Shown here: one piece after another, positions 44,138 through 53,949 of the stretch
Position numbering within the stretch: the first letter of the stretch is position 1
How the letters are laid out: every line of letters starts with the position of its first letter
Source of the DNA: CAZFLY01 sp964519995
GTDB taxonomy: Bacteria; Planctomycetota; Phycisphaerae; Sedimentisphaerales; Anaerobacaceae
NCBI GenBank assembly: GCA_964519995.1
Contig: CAZFLY010000002.1
Location: forward strand, 16,141 to 80,140
DNA length: 64,000 bases
Direction: 5' to 3'
The notes under the pieces: generated by a model
Database searches by the model: none
Told to the model about the DNA's origin: nothing
What the model saw: the letters and a program-made list of their open reading frames with translations, nothing else
Translations under genes and position numbers: made by a program

Positions 44138-45409
44138 ATGGATGTACTTTTAATTGGCGGTGGGGGGCGCGAACATGCAATCGCTTGGAAGTTAGCTCAA
44201 TCAAAAAAACTAGGCAAACTCTATATTGCTCCTGGTAATGCTGGGACAGCCCAGTGCGGAGAGAATATCCCTGTTGCAGCCACGGACACTGGCAGCTTGG
44301 TAGATTTTGCAAAACAAAATCATGTCGAGTTGGTGGTGGTGGGGCCGGAAGACCCACTTGCAGCGGGACTTGTAGATGCAATGGAACAGGTGGGTATAAA
44401 GGCGTTTGGTCCGAGCGCGGGCGCGGCACAACTCGAGGCGGACAAAGCGTTCGCAAAGCAATTGATGCGCTCCAGCGCCGTCTCAACTGCCGAAGGCAGA
44501 ATCTTCGATAGGTTCAGCGATGCTAAAACATATATTGCAAGCAGAGACGAACCGGTTGTAATAAAAGCAGCAGGTCTTGCAAAGGGTAAAGGAGTCGTTG
44601 TCTGCGATGACCCCTCGGACGGGATTTTAGTTGCTGAAAAGATAATGTGCGGTAAGGAATTTGGCTCAGCAGGTGACAGAATCATCGTTGAAGACAAGCT
44701 TTTAGGTGAAGAGGCCTCGATACTTGCTTTTGTAGATGGTCATAACATTTATGTCATGGAATCGTCCCAGGACCACAAACCCATCGGTGATGGTGACACG
44801 GGGCCCAATACCGGCGGGATGGGTGCCTACAGTCCAGCTCCCGTTGTTACTGAAGAGCTAATGGACAAGATTACCCGCGAGATTCTTGTGCCGGTCGTGG
44901 ATGGCTTGAATCGCAATGGCACCCCTTATAAGGGTGTGCTTTATGCGGGACTTATGATTACAGGCGGCGGCCCAAGAGTGCTGGAGTTTAATGTTCGTTT
45001 CGGTGACCCCGAGACTCAGCCGATTCTTATGCGGCTGAAGAGTGATTTGTTAGAGGTTTGCCTTGCCGTCTGCGAGGGCAGGCTCGACGAGGTCACGCTG
45101 GAATGGGACCAGCGTCCTGCAGTGTGTGTTGTAATGGCCTCAGGTGGTTATCCGGGTGACTATGAAAAGGGCAGGATAATTACTGGTTTGAAAGAAGCCG
45201 AGCAACTTCAGGACGTAGTTGTTTTTCATGCCGGCACGAAAAAGCAGAATGGAGACGTTGTTACCGATGGTGGCCGAGTGTTGGGCGTGACCGCTCTTGG
45301 AGATGGTATCCGGCAGGCTAAAGTTAGAGCGTATCAAGCCATCGACAGGATACAATTTGAAGGTGCCTATTGGCGCCGGGATATAGCTGATAAAGCCATG
45401 AAAAAATGA
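44138..45409 (+). CDS. purD: Phosphoribosylamine-glycine ligase PurD
   Basis: ATP-grasp ligase joining glycine to phosphoribosylamine in purine synthesis. N-terminal DVLLIGGGGREHAIAWKLAQS, then VVVGPEDPLAAGLVD, VIKAAGLAKGKGVVVCDD, EASILAFVDGHN, the signature RFGDPETQPILMRLKSD near residue 290, and VMASGGYPGDYEKG in the C-terminal domain. Length of 423 aa is standard. The ribosome site CGAGGTAAGGAT precedes the ATG. The AsmA-like gene follows after 56 bp. Confidence 0.97.
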   Translation: MDVLLIGGGGREHAIAWKLAQSKKLGKLYIAPGNAGTAQCGENIPVAATDTGSLVDFAKQNHVELVVVGPEDPLAAGLVDAMEQVGIKAFGPSAGAAQLEADKAFAKQLMRSSAVSTAEGRIFDRFSDAKTYIASRDEPVVIKAAGLAKGKGVVVCDDPSDGILVAEKIMCGKEFGSAGDRIIVEDKLLGEEASILAFVDGHNIYVMESSQDHKPIGDGDTGPNTGGMGAYSPAPVVTEELMDKITREILVPVVDGLNRNGTPYKGVLYAGLMITGGGPRVLEFNVRFGDPETQPILMRLKSDLLEVCLAVCEGRLDEVTLEWDQRPAVCVVMASGGYPGDYEKGRIITGLKEAEQLQDVVVFHAGTKKQNGDVVTDGGRVLGVTALGDGIRQAKVRAYQAIDRIQFEGAYWRRDIADKAMKK

Positions 45410-45465
45410 TAATCGATTATCGCTAATTTGTTATTTTTCAGCGCTATCGCGAAGGCTATACGTTT

Positions 45466-48400
45466 ATGGCCCATTCCGAAACGAACGAGTCAAAGCTCAA
45501 GACCAGTAGCCAGGGAAGCAAAACGGGTCACTTTCTCCGCTGGTTCATTTTGGGGATTATTTTCATCTTGGTGGTTGTCCTTTTTTTGATTCAAACAGTA
45601 CGAACTCTGCCGCGGGTAGCTATTGCTGAGATTAGCAAACTGGCCAACGCAAAAATCAGCGTCGGGTCGCTTGACATTCGTTTCGATGGTTCCGTCTTGA
45701 TCAGGAATCTCGTAGTCAAGCCTACCGAAGCGCAGGATTATGACAACACGATACTGAGAGCTGGAACAGTGTATGCGCGTTTCAGTGTGCCAAGTCTGTT
45801 ACTATTAAGGCCTCGTTTGAATGAGATAAGAGTTAATGATTTTATTTTCGATGCCAAATTCGATTTGGACACAGGGCGGTGGAATATAGTTACTCTCAAG
45901 CAAAATGTCCCTAAAGGTGGTTCCGGGAAGATGCCTCTTATCCATCTCGAGAAAGGCCGACTTCGATACTGCAAGGTCAAGAATGGACAGGTGGAAGTTG
46001 CTGCCGCGATACCGATTGATGCAAAATTTGGCTCCGACGAGGAGAAACAGGATGGATATAGCTTCAACATAACAACGGCCACAATAGCCGGCGGTTTTGG
46101 AAAGAGTAATTTAAGGGGTCTTTGGAGGCCGGGTAATATCACGGTCGCAGGAGGAATCTCATCCACGGATATCCCTTCGTTCGAAAGGACTCTTGTCATA
46201 GATATTTTAGCTGCTGAACTTACCTACGACAAGGAAGGCAGCTATTCACTAAAACTCAGTATAGAGGATTTACACAGCACTCGCACTCCTGAAGCGGAGA
46301 CTTACGAATGGGTCAGGCCGGCATTTTTGGATAAATCCACACCATTTACTGCTTTGCAGAAGTTCTTTAGCCGGTACCGACCCGCCGGTACGGTGGATAT
46401 TCGTTTGGATGCTTGGGGTAACTTTAAGCGACTGAACGAGAGCATCTTAAAGGGCATTGCGCATTGTAAGGATGTTTCAATTTGCGACCGCAAATTCCCT
46501 TATTTAATAGAACACATCGCCGGCAATATCGACCTTGCCGAAAGCAAGGTTGATCTGAGAGACCTTTCCGGCAAACATGGCGACGTGGACGTAACTATCG
46601 GTGGCTGGGCCGGAGGATTTGGTCCGGATTGGCAGTACTATATCAAAGTCACGAGTGGCAACATGGCCTTAGATCGGGATTTGTATGATGCATTTAGCGC
46701 AAAATGGAAAGAACTTTGGGATACATTTTCTCCACACGGGCTTGCAGCGATAGATTGCACTTTCAGTCGAAGCTCACAAACGGATAAGAAGAAGACCTTG
46801 GTGGTTAATCTGCTTGGTGTTGATGCCCAATACAGGCGATTTCCTTATCCCTTAAGGAATCTCACGGGAAAGCTCTTTTTCGACCGCGATTCAGTCATCG
46901 TCTCAGACGTGCTTTCACAGGTTGAAGGACGCAGAATAACTCTAAATGGTAGAGTTGCAGGGCGCGGAACAGATCGGCCGATTTATTATCTATCGGCTAA
47001 GGCAAACGATATTCCTCTGGATTCAACATTGGAAGCCGCGTTGCCGGAAAAGCAGAGGAGTCTTTATAACCGGCTCAATATGACTGGCCTGGCAGATGCC
47101 AGTATTATGATTTTTACACCTTCAGAAGGGCAAGGGTCGGCAAGTTTTTTGGCGGACGTTTCTGTCAAAGATGCATCCTTGAATGTGAGTGAACCTTCAT
47201 TGATTATCTCCGATGTATCGGCAAAGGTTGTTCTGACACCTGGTTCGGTAAGCATTACAAATTTTGCCGGTCTATATGGTAACGGTTCAGTCTCACTTGT
47301 CGGAGGCTTACAACTTGGTGATACTGGACAGCCTGATTATTATCACCTAACCGTCGATGCGAAAGAGGCTCACTTAGACGATGGTTTGATTGGCTTGTTG
47401 CCGGCGTCGCTGGAAAAAGTTATACGTCAATCTCAACTTGAGGGCAGGATAAATCTACATACTGAATTGAACAAGACCTTCGATGAGCAAGCCGATTATA
47501 AAGTCGTTGTAGATTGCTTGGGTGACAATATTAGTTTTGGGTGGTTCCCCTATCCTCTAAGAGTTGTCACTGGTAGGTTGACGATTAGAAATGATAGTAT
47601 CGCACTTGAGGACATCATAGCGACGCCGGTGGATGATGTCCAAATGGTAGAACCTGCAGCGACAGTCAAGTTGAATGGGCAAATGACTTTAGTGAATAAT
47701 GCTTTCAATCGAGGCCGATTTAGGCTTTCAGCGAGTGACATGCTTTTCGATGAAAAACTAAATGCCGCTTTGACCGAAAGCATCGGGCCTGTTTTTCAAA
47801 AGCTGGCACCTGCCGGACGTTTTGACTTGAATATCGAGAGCGTAGAGATTCTCAACGACAGTAATGCTGCGAAGCGCATCGATTTTTCCGGCGCTGCTGA
47901 ATTCAAGTCTTGTAGCTTCAATATCTCCGGTACCAGAGCCGAAGTAGATGGTCATTTGCAGGCAAAAGGCTGCCATATTACTGGTAGCGGTTTTTCTGAA
48001 GGCCAGGTTAGTCTCGATTGCGAAAGTTGTGTTATCAAAGGCAAATCTTTGACCGATCTCAAAGTTACCATATATTACGATCCAAATCAGGAGAGTTGGT
48101 CTTCCAAGCTTTTGCTTGCGGATTGTTATGGTGGCAAGGTGACAGGCGAACTACAAATTATGCAGCCGGCACGAGGAGTCTTGGAGTACACGCTGCAGGC
48201 GGGCTTCGATCGAATTGACCTGAGACGATTCATTCAGGATGGAAAGCCCGAACGGGCTCCAGAGAAGGACTATACCAGTGGGACGATGGACGCGTTGCTG
48301 AGTCTCAATTCGAGGATCGGTGAGGTGTACTCCCGCATTGGAAGATGCAGGCTGGCAATACGCGATATGCAGGTTGGCAAGGTGTCACCACTGGCTAAGC

Positions 48401-48759
48401 TGTTAAATGTGTTAAGTCTAACAGAGCCGACGGACTTTGCATTTGAACAGATGGTTGTTGATTCGTATATCAAGAGGGACAAGCTTCTGTTCGAAGAATT
48501 CGATCTGTCCGGTAAAGCGGTAGCCTTTTATGGTTCTGGCTGGATGGACCTGCCGAGCGAAAATGTCACTTTGACACTCACCGCTCGAGGCCAACGGCTC
48601 AGGGCTACAGAACCTTCAGTCTTGCAGTCACTTACCGAGGGACTTGGCGGTGCTGTTGTACGTATGGAGGTTACCGGCAATGTGTACGATCCCCAAGTGC
48701 AGACCAAAACTCTGCCCGTTGTAGAAGATTCGCTGAGAATCATCGGCGTACCCCGTTAA
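45466..48759 (+). CDS. Large AsmA/TamB-like envelope protein
   Basis: A 1097-residue protein with one N-terminal membrane helix (about residues 25-47, FLRWFILGIIFILVVVLFLI) and a long predicted periplasmic part made of repeating amphipathic strands. After the anchor comes AKISVGSLDIRFDGSVLIRNLVVK, as in AsmA-like proteins; later GTVDIRLDAWGNFK, LTGKLFFDRDSVIVSDVLSQ, VTGRLTIRNDSIALEDI, and a C-terminal MDLPSENVTLTLTARGQRLR with GAVVRMEVTGNVYDPQVQTKTLP, resembling the AsmA/DUF3971 end. Such proteins form lipid-carrying bridges or affect outer-membrane assembly. Assignment rests on pattern, not identity. Confidence 0.75.
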   Translation: MAHSETNESKLKTSSQGSKTGHFLRWFILGIIFILVVVLFLIQTVRTLPRVAIAEISKLANAKISVGSLDIRFDGSVLIRNLVVKPTEAQDYDNTILRAGTVYARFSVPSLLLLRPRLNEIRVNDFIFDAKFDLDTGRWNIVTLKQNVPKGGSGKMPLIHLEKGRLRYCKVKNGQVEVAAAIPIDAKFGSDEEKQDGYSFNITTATIAGGFGKSNLRGLWRPGNITVAGGISSTDIPSFERTLVIDILAAELTYDKEGSYSLKLSIEDLHSTRTPEAETYEWVRPAFLDKSTPFTALQKFFSRYRPAGTVDIRLDAWGNFKRLNESILKGIAHCKDVSICDRKFPYLIEHIAGNIDLAESKVDLRDLSGKHGDVDVTIGGWAGGFGPDWQYYIKVTSGNMALDRDLYDAFSAKWKELWDTFSPHGLAAIDCTFSRSSQTDKKKTLVVNLLGVDAQYRRFPYPLRNLTGKLFFDRDSVIVSDVLSQVEGRRITLNGRVAGRGTDRPIYYLSAKANDIPLDSTLEAALPEKQRSLYNRLNMTGLADASIMIFTPSEGQGSASFLADVSVKDASLNVSEPSLIISDVSAKVVLTPGSVSITNFAGLYGNGSVSLVGGLQLGDTGQPDYYHLTVDAKEAHLDDGLIGLLPASLEKVIRQSQLEGRINLHTELNKTFDEQADYKVVVDCLGDNISFGWFPYPLRVVTGRLTIRNDSIALEDIIATPVDDVQMVEPAATVKLNGQMTLVNNAFNRGRFRLSASDMLFDEKLNAALTESIGPVFQKLAPAGRFDLNIESVEILNDSNAAKRIDFSGAAEFKSCSFNISGTRAEVDGHLQAKGCHITGSGFSEGQVSLDCESCVIKGKSLTDLKVTIYYDPNQESWSSKLLLADCYGGKVTGELQIMQPARGVLEYTLQAGFDRIDLRRFIQDGKPERAPEKDYTSGTMDALLSLNSRIGEVYSRIGRCRLAIRDMQVGKVSPLAKLLNVLSLTEPTDFAFEQMVVDSYIKRDKLLFEEFDLSGKAVAFYGSGWMDLPSENVTLTLTARGQRLRATEPSVLQSLTEGLGGAVVRMEVTGNVYDPQVQTKTLPVVEDSLRIIGVPR

Positions 48760-48831
48760 CATCGAACATCGTCTTTATAAAACACGATGTCAACTCTAAG
48801 CAAATCCAAACAATTTACCACGGAAGAAGCT

Positions 48832-48856
48832 GGTGTGAAACACCGGGCTAAATATT
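48832..48856 (+). repeat. REP-like hairpin with GGGCTAAATATT flank
   Basis: GGTGT-GAA-ACACC (48832-48844) followed by GGGCTAAATATT (48845-48856). It lies in the convergent gap between the AsmA-like gene and trmB. The flank matches that of other hairpins in the window. Confidence 0.55.
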
Positions 48857-48895
48857 GCGCTACTCGCATTCGGCCGGAATGATAGGCTTGCGATA

Positions 48896-49519
48896 CTATG
48901 TTTTTCTCATAGCGAGGGTGTAAATTGTTCTTTGGTCTTTGATGTATTTTCGCTCATAGTTTGTGCCGGTCCATTCACCGTTCCCTACACCGCAAAGTGG
49001 AAAAAATTCTGTTTGTTTGAGTTTTGGCGCTTGGGTGGCTAAAAGCATTCTTATCTGTTCAAAATATTCAAGGTGGTCGGTAGCGGTTCTCAACTGTCCG
49101 CCGGATTTTAGACAACGCAGAAGCTGTTCAAGATTTGCCGGGCAGAAGAAACGTCTTTTCTGGTGACGCCTCTTTGGCCAAGGATCTGGGAAATATATGT
49201 GGAAGCAATCCATCGAACTATCCGGTACAAGATTGGCCAAAAATTCAGCAGCGTCCGTCCGGATCATCTTAACGTTTTGCAGGCCCCATCGGCCGATGCG
49301 GTCAACAGCATATCGATAGTATTTGTTCGCGCGTTCGATCCCCAGGAAATTGACATCAGGTTTGCCCTTGGCCTGGTTTATCAAAAAAGTTGCCTTGCCA
49401 GTGCCAATCTCGATATGGACGGGCCCAGGACGTCCGAAAAGCTGTGAAAAATCGATTTTGCCGTCCCAATCTTCAAGCTTGAGAGCAACCGTGAGATATT
49501 CTCTAAGGATTCGAGCCAT
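48896..49519 (-). CDS. trmB: tRNA (guanine-N7-)-methyltransferase TrmB
   Basis: Methylates G46 of tRNA using S-adenosylmethionine. Class I fold with VHIEIGTGKATFLI (cofactor loop), NFLGIERANKYYRYAVDRI, and the TrmB hallmark IYFPDPWPKRRHQKRRFF (Asp and PWPKxRHxKRR); the C-terminal region is TDHLEYFEQIRMLL and the final YERKYIKDQRTIYTLAM. Length of about 207 aa is typical. The ATG at 49519 is preferred to a GTG four codons upstream. No strong ribosome site is visible. It is convergent with the AsmA-like gene. Confidence 0.95.
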   Translation of the reverse strand: MARILREYLTVALKLEDWDGKIDFSQLFGRPGPVHIEIGTGKATFLINQAKGKPDVNFLGIERANKYYRYAVDRIGRWGLQNVKMIRTDAAEFLANLVPDSSMDCFHIYFPDPWPKRRHQKRRFFCPANLEQLLRCLKSGGQLRTATDHLEYFEQIRMLLATQAPKLKQTEFFPLCGVGNGEWTGTNYERKYIKDQRTIYTLAMRKT

Positions 49520-49744
49520 TGTCAAAATCACGTTGAAAAAGAAAAATTAAAGAAAATAGCATGTTTTGGGAGTGTCATTATACAAAATGATGAGTGTTTA
49601 GGCAAAAACATATCCACCTTTGGCAGATTGTTGCACTAAAGTGGGTTTAAAACTCGTTCGATATTAGGTGTGAACCCATCTGTCGGCTGACGCGTATTTG
49701 TTTATAGGACTGAATCGCAGAGGCCCGGAAAGGAAGTCTGGAGA

Positions 49745-50455
49745 ATGATTCTGCAGTTAATCAGGGCGAAGCGGAGGCAGGTTCTTATCGACATAAATAC
49801 GCAGAGAGATTTTCTTTTAGCTGGGGGTAAGGCCTGCATCAGAAATCACAGAAGGGTTTTGGCGCACATCCGAAGAGTCATGGCCTGGGCAAGAAGAAGG
49901 AACATTCCCGTGATCTCAACATGTGATGTATACCCCAATGGTAATGGCAACGATGATAAAAGCATGATCGACTATTGCCTTGATGGGACGGAGGGACAGA
50001 GAAAGATACACTACACACTGTTAAGCGATAGAATCAGTTTTCCCGCAGACGGCAACACTGACCTGCCGCGTGATATGCTTAGGCGTTACAGACAGGTCAT
50101 TCTGTATAAGCGTTGTGTCGATCCGTTTGATGAGCCCCGAATCGATAGACTGCTAAGCGAGTTGCGAGCGAATGAATTTATTATAATAGGTACCGATGTG
50201 GAAGGTGCTGTTAAGGCCACAGTGCTTGGTTTGCTGCAGCGGGGTAAAAAAGTAACAGTCGTTTTCGATGCTCTGGGTTCGCATGATAAACGTGAAGCCG
50301 ACATGGCTTTGCGTAAAATGGAAGCAAAGGGTGCAAAGCTGATAGAGACAAAGAGGCTTGCAGGGATATCACATTTGAGACTCGTAGGAATCTGTGATTG
50401 TGAAAGCTGCCGGGGTATCAATCGCAAAGCATCTGTTGGTACGACGGAAGAATAG
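49745..50455 (+). CDS. Isochorismatase/cysteine-hydrolase fold protein lacking the nucleophile Cys
   Basis: A 236-residue protein with the isochorismatase fold: QVLIDINTQRDFLLAGG (Asp16 of the usual triad), RRNIPVISTCDVY, VILYKRCVDPFDEPRI (Lys122), and FIIIGTDVEGAVKATVLGLLQRGKKVTVVFDALGS. Active members read TDVC at the last site; here residue 153 is Glu, so the Cys nucleophile is missing. The C-terminus ends in a small Cys cluster, CDCESCRGINRK. An Arg-rich start is atypical. AAAGGAAGTCTGGAGA before the ATG is a good ribosome site. It is probably not a standard amidase; it may be a binding or regulatory protein. Standalone gene. Confidence 0.75.
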   Translation: MILQLIRAKRRQVLIDINTQRDFLLAGGKACIRNHRRVLAHIRRVMAWARRRNIPVISTCDVYPNGNGNDDKSMIDYCLDGTEGQRKIHYTLLSDRISFPADGNTDLPRDMLRRYRQVILYKRCVDPFDEPRIDRLLSELRANEFIIIGTDVEGAVKATVLGLLQRGKKVTVVFDALGSHDKREADMALRKMEAKGAKLIETKRLAGISHLRLVGICDCESCRGINRKASVGTTEE

Positions 50456-50793
50456 GAACTGTCGTCTTTTCTTATCGAATCCTTTTTCCCTACTTTGATC
50501 CAGCAGCCTGTCATATTTGAATGTGTTATTGAAAAATCCACGTAACTCGTCTCGGCGAAGGCCGAAGCCGTAGCGGGAAACGTAAGGCTAAATATTTAGC
50601 CTGTGGTTTTACCGTCCATTCTCCGAAGTTCTACGAAGGATGAACAGGTTTTGATTCGCCGTAAAAAATTAGTTGACCGTCGTCCGCATCGCTGGTATCA
50701 AGATCTCCGGTCATTGGCGGTAAAGGCCGTTGTCTATCGGATATTTGTGTCTTTGGTCAAGATGAAACAATTAAGAACCTGGAGCGGTTAACA
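50456..50793. other. 338-bp gap with palindromes, no clear gene
   Basis: Contains a small hairpin CGGC-GAAG-GCCG (50553-50564), followed by a perfect 16-bp palindrome GGCTAAATATTTAGCC (50586-50601) whose left half matches the GGCTAAATATT flank of other hairpins in the window. The ORF at 50603-50791 is basic and without recognisable features. Start signals for the M16 pair probably lie here. Confidence 0.45.
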
Positions 50794-52320
50794 ATGAGTC
50801 ACCAAAATCGAGAGACAAGATCATTCTTACGCGGCATTCTGTTGCCGCTCTGTGCTATACTGGCATTAGCAACTGCGAAGGGCCAGGACTTAGCTGAGTT
50901 TGAACAGCGGATGACCGAGTTTACGCTAAATAACGGCATGAGGTTCCTTGTCCTGGAACGTCATGAAGCACCTGTTGTCGCGTTTTGTACACATGCAGAT
51001 GTCGGTTCCGTTGACGAGGAAAGGGGCATCACTGGTATAGCCCATCTTTTCGAGCACATGGCCTTTAAGGGAACCAAGACAATTGGCACTACAAATTACA
51101 AAGCCGAAGCCGAAGCTATGGCTAAAATGGACGAAGCATTTCTGGCGATCAAAGCCGAGCGTATAAAGGGTGATAAGGCAGACAATGAACGCCTAAGCCT
51201 ACTACAACAGCAGTTTGAGCAGGCGCAAGAACAGGCCCAGGAGTATTTGGTTCACGATGAGTTTGAGGAGGCAATCCAACGTGTTGGTGGCGTTGATCTA
51301 AATGCCGGTACCGGTTTTGATCTGACGGTATATTACCTGAGCCTACCTTCGAACAAGGTCGAGTTGTGGCTGTTGATGGAGTCAGACCGATTTCTCAATC
51401 CGGTTCTCAGGGAGTTCTATAAGGAAAAGGACGTAGTGATGGAGGAAAGGCGCATGCGGATCGAGAGTCAGCCCACCGGACGTTTGATAGAGGAGTTCTT
51501 GGCAATTGCATATAAGGCACATCCATACGGTGTGCATGTTATCGGGCACATGAGCGACCTGCAGACGCTTACCCGTGCCGAAGCTGAGGCGTTTTTCAGG
51601 AAACACTACATCCCGAGCAATCTTACCATTGCTATTGTCGGTGACATAAATCCCGACCAGATAAAGATGTTGGCTGAGCAATATTTTGCTCGCATACCAA
51701 GCGGCCCAAAGCCCGAGCCGATGGAAACGGAAGAACCGCCGCAACTGGGTGAACGACGCGTCACCGTTGAAGATCCTGCGCAGCCTTTTGTGCTGATCGG
51801 CTATCACAAGCCGGACATAAACCATGAGGACAACGTTGTTTTCGATGCTGTCACAGACATCATGGGCGTCGGGCGAACGTCACGGCTCTACAAGAGTTTG
51901 GTCAAGGAAAAAAAGATTGCCGTTTATGCTTCGGCTCTCCAGGGCATACCCGGAGATAAATATCCTGGTCTGTTTTTGTTCTACTCAGTGCCCGCCAAAG
52001 GCCACACCAATGAAGAATCAGAGCAGGCAATTTATGAAGAGATTGAGAGGCTAAAGACAGAACCCGTGACGCCGCAAGAGCTAGACAAGGCAAAGACTCG
52101 TGCCAGGGCTGACCTAATTCGACAGCTTGATTCTAATTCAGGCCTGGCTCAACTTCTGACATACTATGAGGTCCTTACAGGAGACTGGCGTAACCTGTTC
52201 AAGCAGCTCGACCAAATCGATAAGGTCACGGCTGAGGATATCCAGCGTGTCGCAAGACAGTACTTTGTCACCAAGAATAGAACGGTCGGTGTTATTCAGA
52301 CAACTGCAAGCGAGAATTGA
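50794..52320 (+). CDS. M16-family zinc metallopeptidase (catalytic subunit)
   Basis: A 508-residue secreted peptidase of the pitrilysin/processing-peptidase family. A signal peptide (LRGILLPLCAILALATAKG) precedes LNNGMRFLVLERHEAPVVAF and the inverted zinc motif HLFEHMAFKGT (HxxEH), with the distal Glu in NKVELWLLMESDRF. The C-terminal half has the second fold with QPFVLIGYHKPDI and the RLYKSLVKEKK region. An inserted coiled segment (LLQQQFEQAQEQAQEYLV) is seen at about residues 130-150. The next gene encodes a partner without the zinc site, so the two probably form a heterodimer in the periplasm or at the envelope. Confidence 0.92.
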   Translation: MSHQNRETRSFLRGILLPLCAILALATAKGQDLAEFEQRMTEFTLNNGMRFLVLERHEAPVVAFCTHADVGSVDEERGITGIAHLFEHMAFKGTKTIGTTNYKAEAEAMAKMDEAFLAIKAERIKGDKADNERLSLLQQQFEQAQEQAQEYLVHDEFEEAIQRVGGVDLNAGTGFDLTVYYLSLPSNKVELWLLMESDRFLNPVLREFYKEKDVVMEERRMRIESQPTGRLIEEFLAIAYKAHPYGVHVIGHMSDLQTLTRAEAEAFFRKHYIPSNLTIAIVGDINPDQIKMLAEQYFARIPSGPKPEPMETEEPPQLGERRVTVEDPAQPFVLIGYHKPDINHEDNVVFDAVTDIMGVGRTSRLYKSLVKEKKIAVYASALQGIPGDKYPGLFLFYSVPAKGHTNEESEQAIYEEIERLKTEPVTPQELDKAKTRARADLIRQLDSNSGLAQLLTYYEVLTGDWRNLFKQLDQIDKVTAEDIQRVARQYFVTKNRTVGVIQTTASEN

Positions 52321-52340
52321 ACGGAAAGGAAGCGAACGAA

Positions 52341-53789
52341 ATGAGATTTTTCAAATTGGCTGTATTACGAACAGTCACATTCCTGACTCTTTGTCTTTTG
52401 CAGGTTTGTCCAGCGCAAGAAGCTGCATCGGATTATAAGCAATTAAAATATCCCAGGCTCAGGGACATCGAAATCCCTCAGGTCAAGCGCGTGACGCTCG
52501 CAAATGGGATGCGTCTCTTTCTGTTGGAGGACCATGAGTTGCCGCTTATTAGTATTTCGGCACGGATTCGCGTTGGGTCAGTTTACGAGCCTATGGACAA
52601 AATTGGCCTGGCTGACATCACTGGTGAGGTGATGCGAACCGGTGGAACGATAAATAAGACCGGTGATGAGATCGACGAGGAATTGGAGCAGATCGCAGCG
52701 TCAGTGGAGACCGGCATAGGGCTCAATTCCGGTTGGGCCTCTGTCTCCGTGCTAAAAGAGCACGTCGATATTGGCTTAGCAATTCTGGCCGACGTGCTGA
52801 TGAATCCAGCTTTTCGCCAGGACAAGATTGAGCTTGCAAAGATTCAGCATCGAAGCCTTATCGCCCGAAGAAACGATTCTCCGCGAGAGATAGCACTTCG
52901 CGAATATAAAAAGCTCGTTTACGGACTCGAGAATGTCTACGCACGGCACACGGAATACACAACGATCGACAATATAAGCCGAGATGATTTGATTGAGTTT
53001 CACAAAAAGTTCTTTTACCCGAATAATTTGATGCTTGGCGTTTGGGGTGATTTCAAGACAGAAGAGATGATAGAAAAGATTAAAGACGTTTTCAAAGGAT
53101 GGGAGAAAAGAGAGGTTGAAATCCCAAAAATGCCGCAGGTGAAGTACGAGTTTCCTAAAACGGTAAACTTGATTCAAAAGGACGATATTAACCAGTCGAA
53201 CATTTTTCTAGGCCATATAGGTGGGCTGATGAGTGACCCCGATTACTTTGCGCTTGTTGTGATGAACCGAATCCTCGGCGATTCATTTACGGGGCGCCTG
53301 TTCAAAAATGTACGTTCTCGACAGGGCTTGACCTATGGGGTCTTCGGGAGATACTCTGCCGACTATGATCATCCCGGTGTTTTTTATGTTGGCTGCCAAA
53401 CTAAGTCAGAAAGTACAGTACGCGCCATACGCGCTATGATACAAGAGGTCAGAAAAATGACAGAAGATGAAGTCACTGATGAGGAGCTGAATCTGGCCAA
53501 AGAAAGCTATCTTAATTCGTTCGTTTTCAATTTTGATACCACCGGCGAGATTGTCGAACGCCTGATGACCTACGAATACTTTAGCTATCCGGAGGATTTC
53601 CTGCAGAAGACCAAAGAAAACATAGAGAAGGTCGCAAAGCAGGACGTTTTGCGTGTTGCGCGTGAGCATCTGAATCCCGATAACGTTCAAATACTTGTCG
53701 TTGGTAAGAGCCAGGACTTCAACGAACCACTGTCAGTGCTCGGACATGAGCGGGAAATAGATATAACTATTCCACCTGCCAAACAGTAA
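52341..53789 (+). CDS. M16-family peptidase partner lacking the zinc-binding motif
   Basis: A 482-residue secreted M16 homologue. The signal sequence MRFFKLAVLRTVTFLTLCLLQVCPAQ follows an ATG at 52341 with GGAAAGGAAG eight bases upstream; a TTG eight codons earlier is less likely. Where the catalytic protein has HLFEH, this one has LADITGEVMRTGG, so no zinc is bound. SRQGLTYGVFGRYS and the second-domain RLFKNVRSRQGLTYG are the Arg/Tyr substrate-anchoring elements typical of the second subunit. Pairing of active and inactive M16 chains is known in bacteria and in mitochondrial processing peptidase. The start is 20 bp after its partner's stop. Confidence 0.92.
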   Translation: MRFFKLAVLRTVTFLTLCLLQVCPAQEAASDYKQLKYPRLRDIEIPQVKRVTLANGMRLFLLEDHELPLISISARIRVGSVYEPMDKIGLADITGEVMRTGGTINKTGDEIDEELEQIAASVETGIGLNSGWASVSVLKEHVDIGLAILADVLMNPAFRQDKIELAKIQHRSLIARRNDSPREIALREYKKLVYGLENVYARHTEYTTIDNISRDDLIEFHKKFFYPNNLMLGVWGDFKTEEMIEKIKDVFKGWEKREVEIPKMPQVKYEFPKTVNLIQKDDINQSNIFLGHIGGLMSDPDYFALVVMNRILGDSFTGRLFKNVRSRQGLTYGVFGRYSADYDHPGVFYVGCQTKSESTVRAIRAMIQEVRKMTEDEVTDEELNLAKESYLNSFVFNFDTTGEIVERLMTYEYFSYPEDFLQKTKENIEKVAKQDVLRVAREHLNPDNVQILVVGKSQDFNEPLSVLGHEREIDITIPPAKQ

Positions 53790-53920
53790 CAGTCTCCTTT
53801 GTGGTAATACATATTAACAGTACATGGTTGTTTGCGAAGCTCTCTCCGGTAATATAGTCCGCAGGATTACGGGTGACCAGCAACTCTCCTTGGAAAACCC
53901 AACACTTGTCGCTAATAAGA

Positions 53921-53949
53921 TTGACATATCCGTTCAGAGTTAATATACT
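53921..53949 (+). promoter_or_regulatory. Consensus-like sigma70 promoter for ppdK
   Basis: TTGACA (53921-53926), a 17-bp spacer and TATACT (53944-53949). Transcription would start near 53957, leaving a leader of about 105 nt before the ppdK ATG, which has the ribosome site AGAAGGAGATGTTTAG. The leader contains AACTC-8-GAGTT near 53985-54003, possibly a small hairpin. Confidence 0.7.

Noticed and set aside
50603..50791. A 62-codon basic ORF before the M16 genes
   Set aside because: GTG start without ribosome site, inside a palindrome-rich spacer and lacking any recognisable motif.
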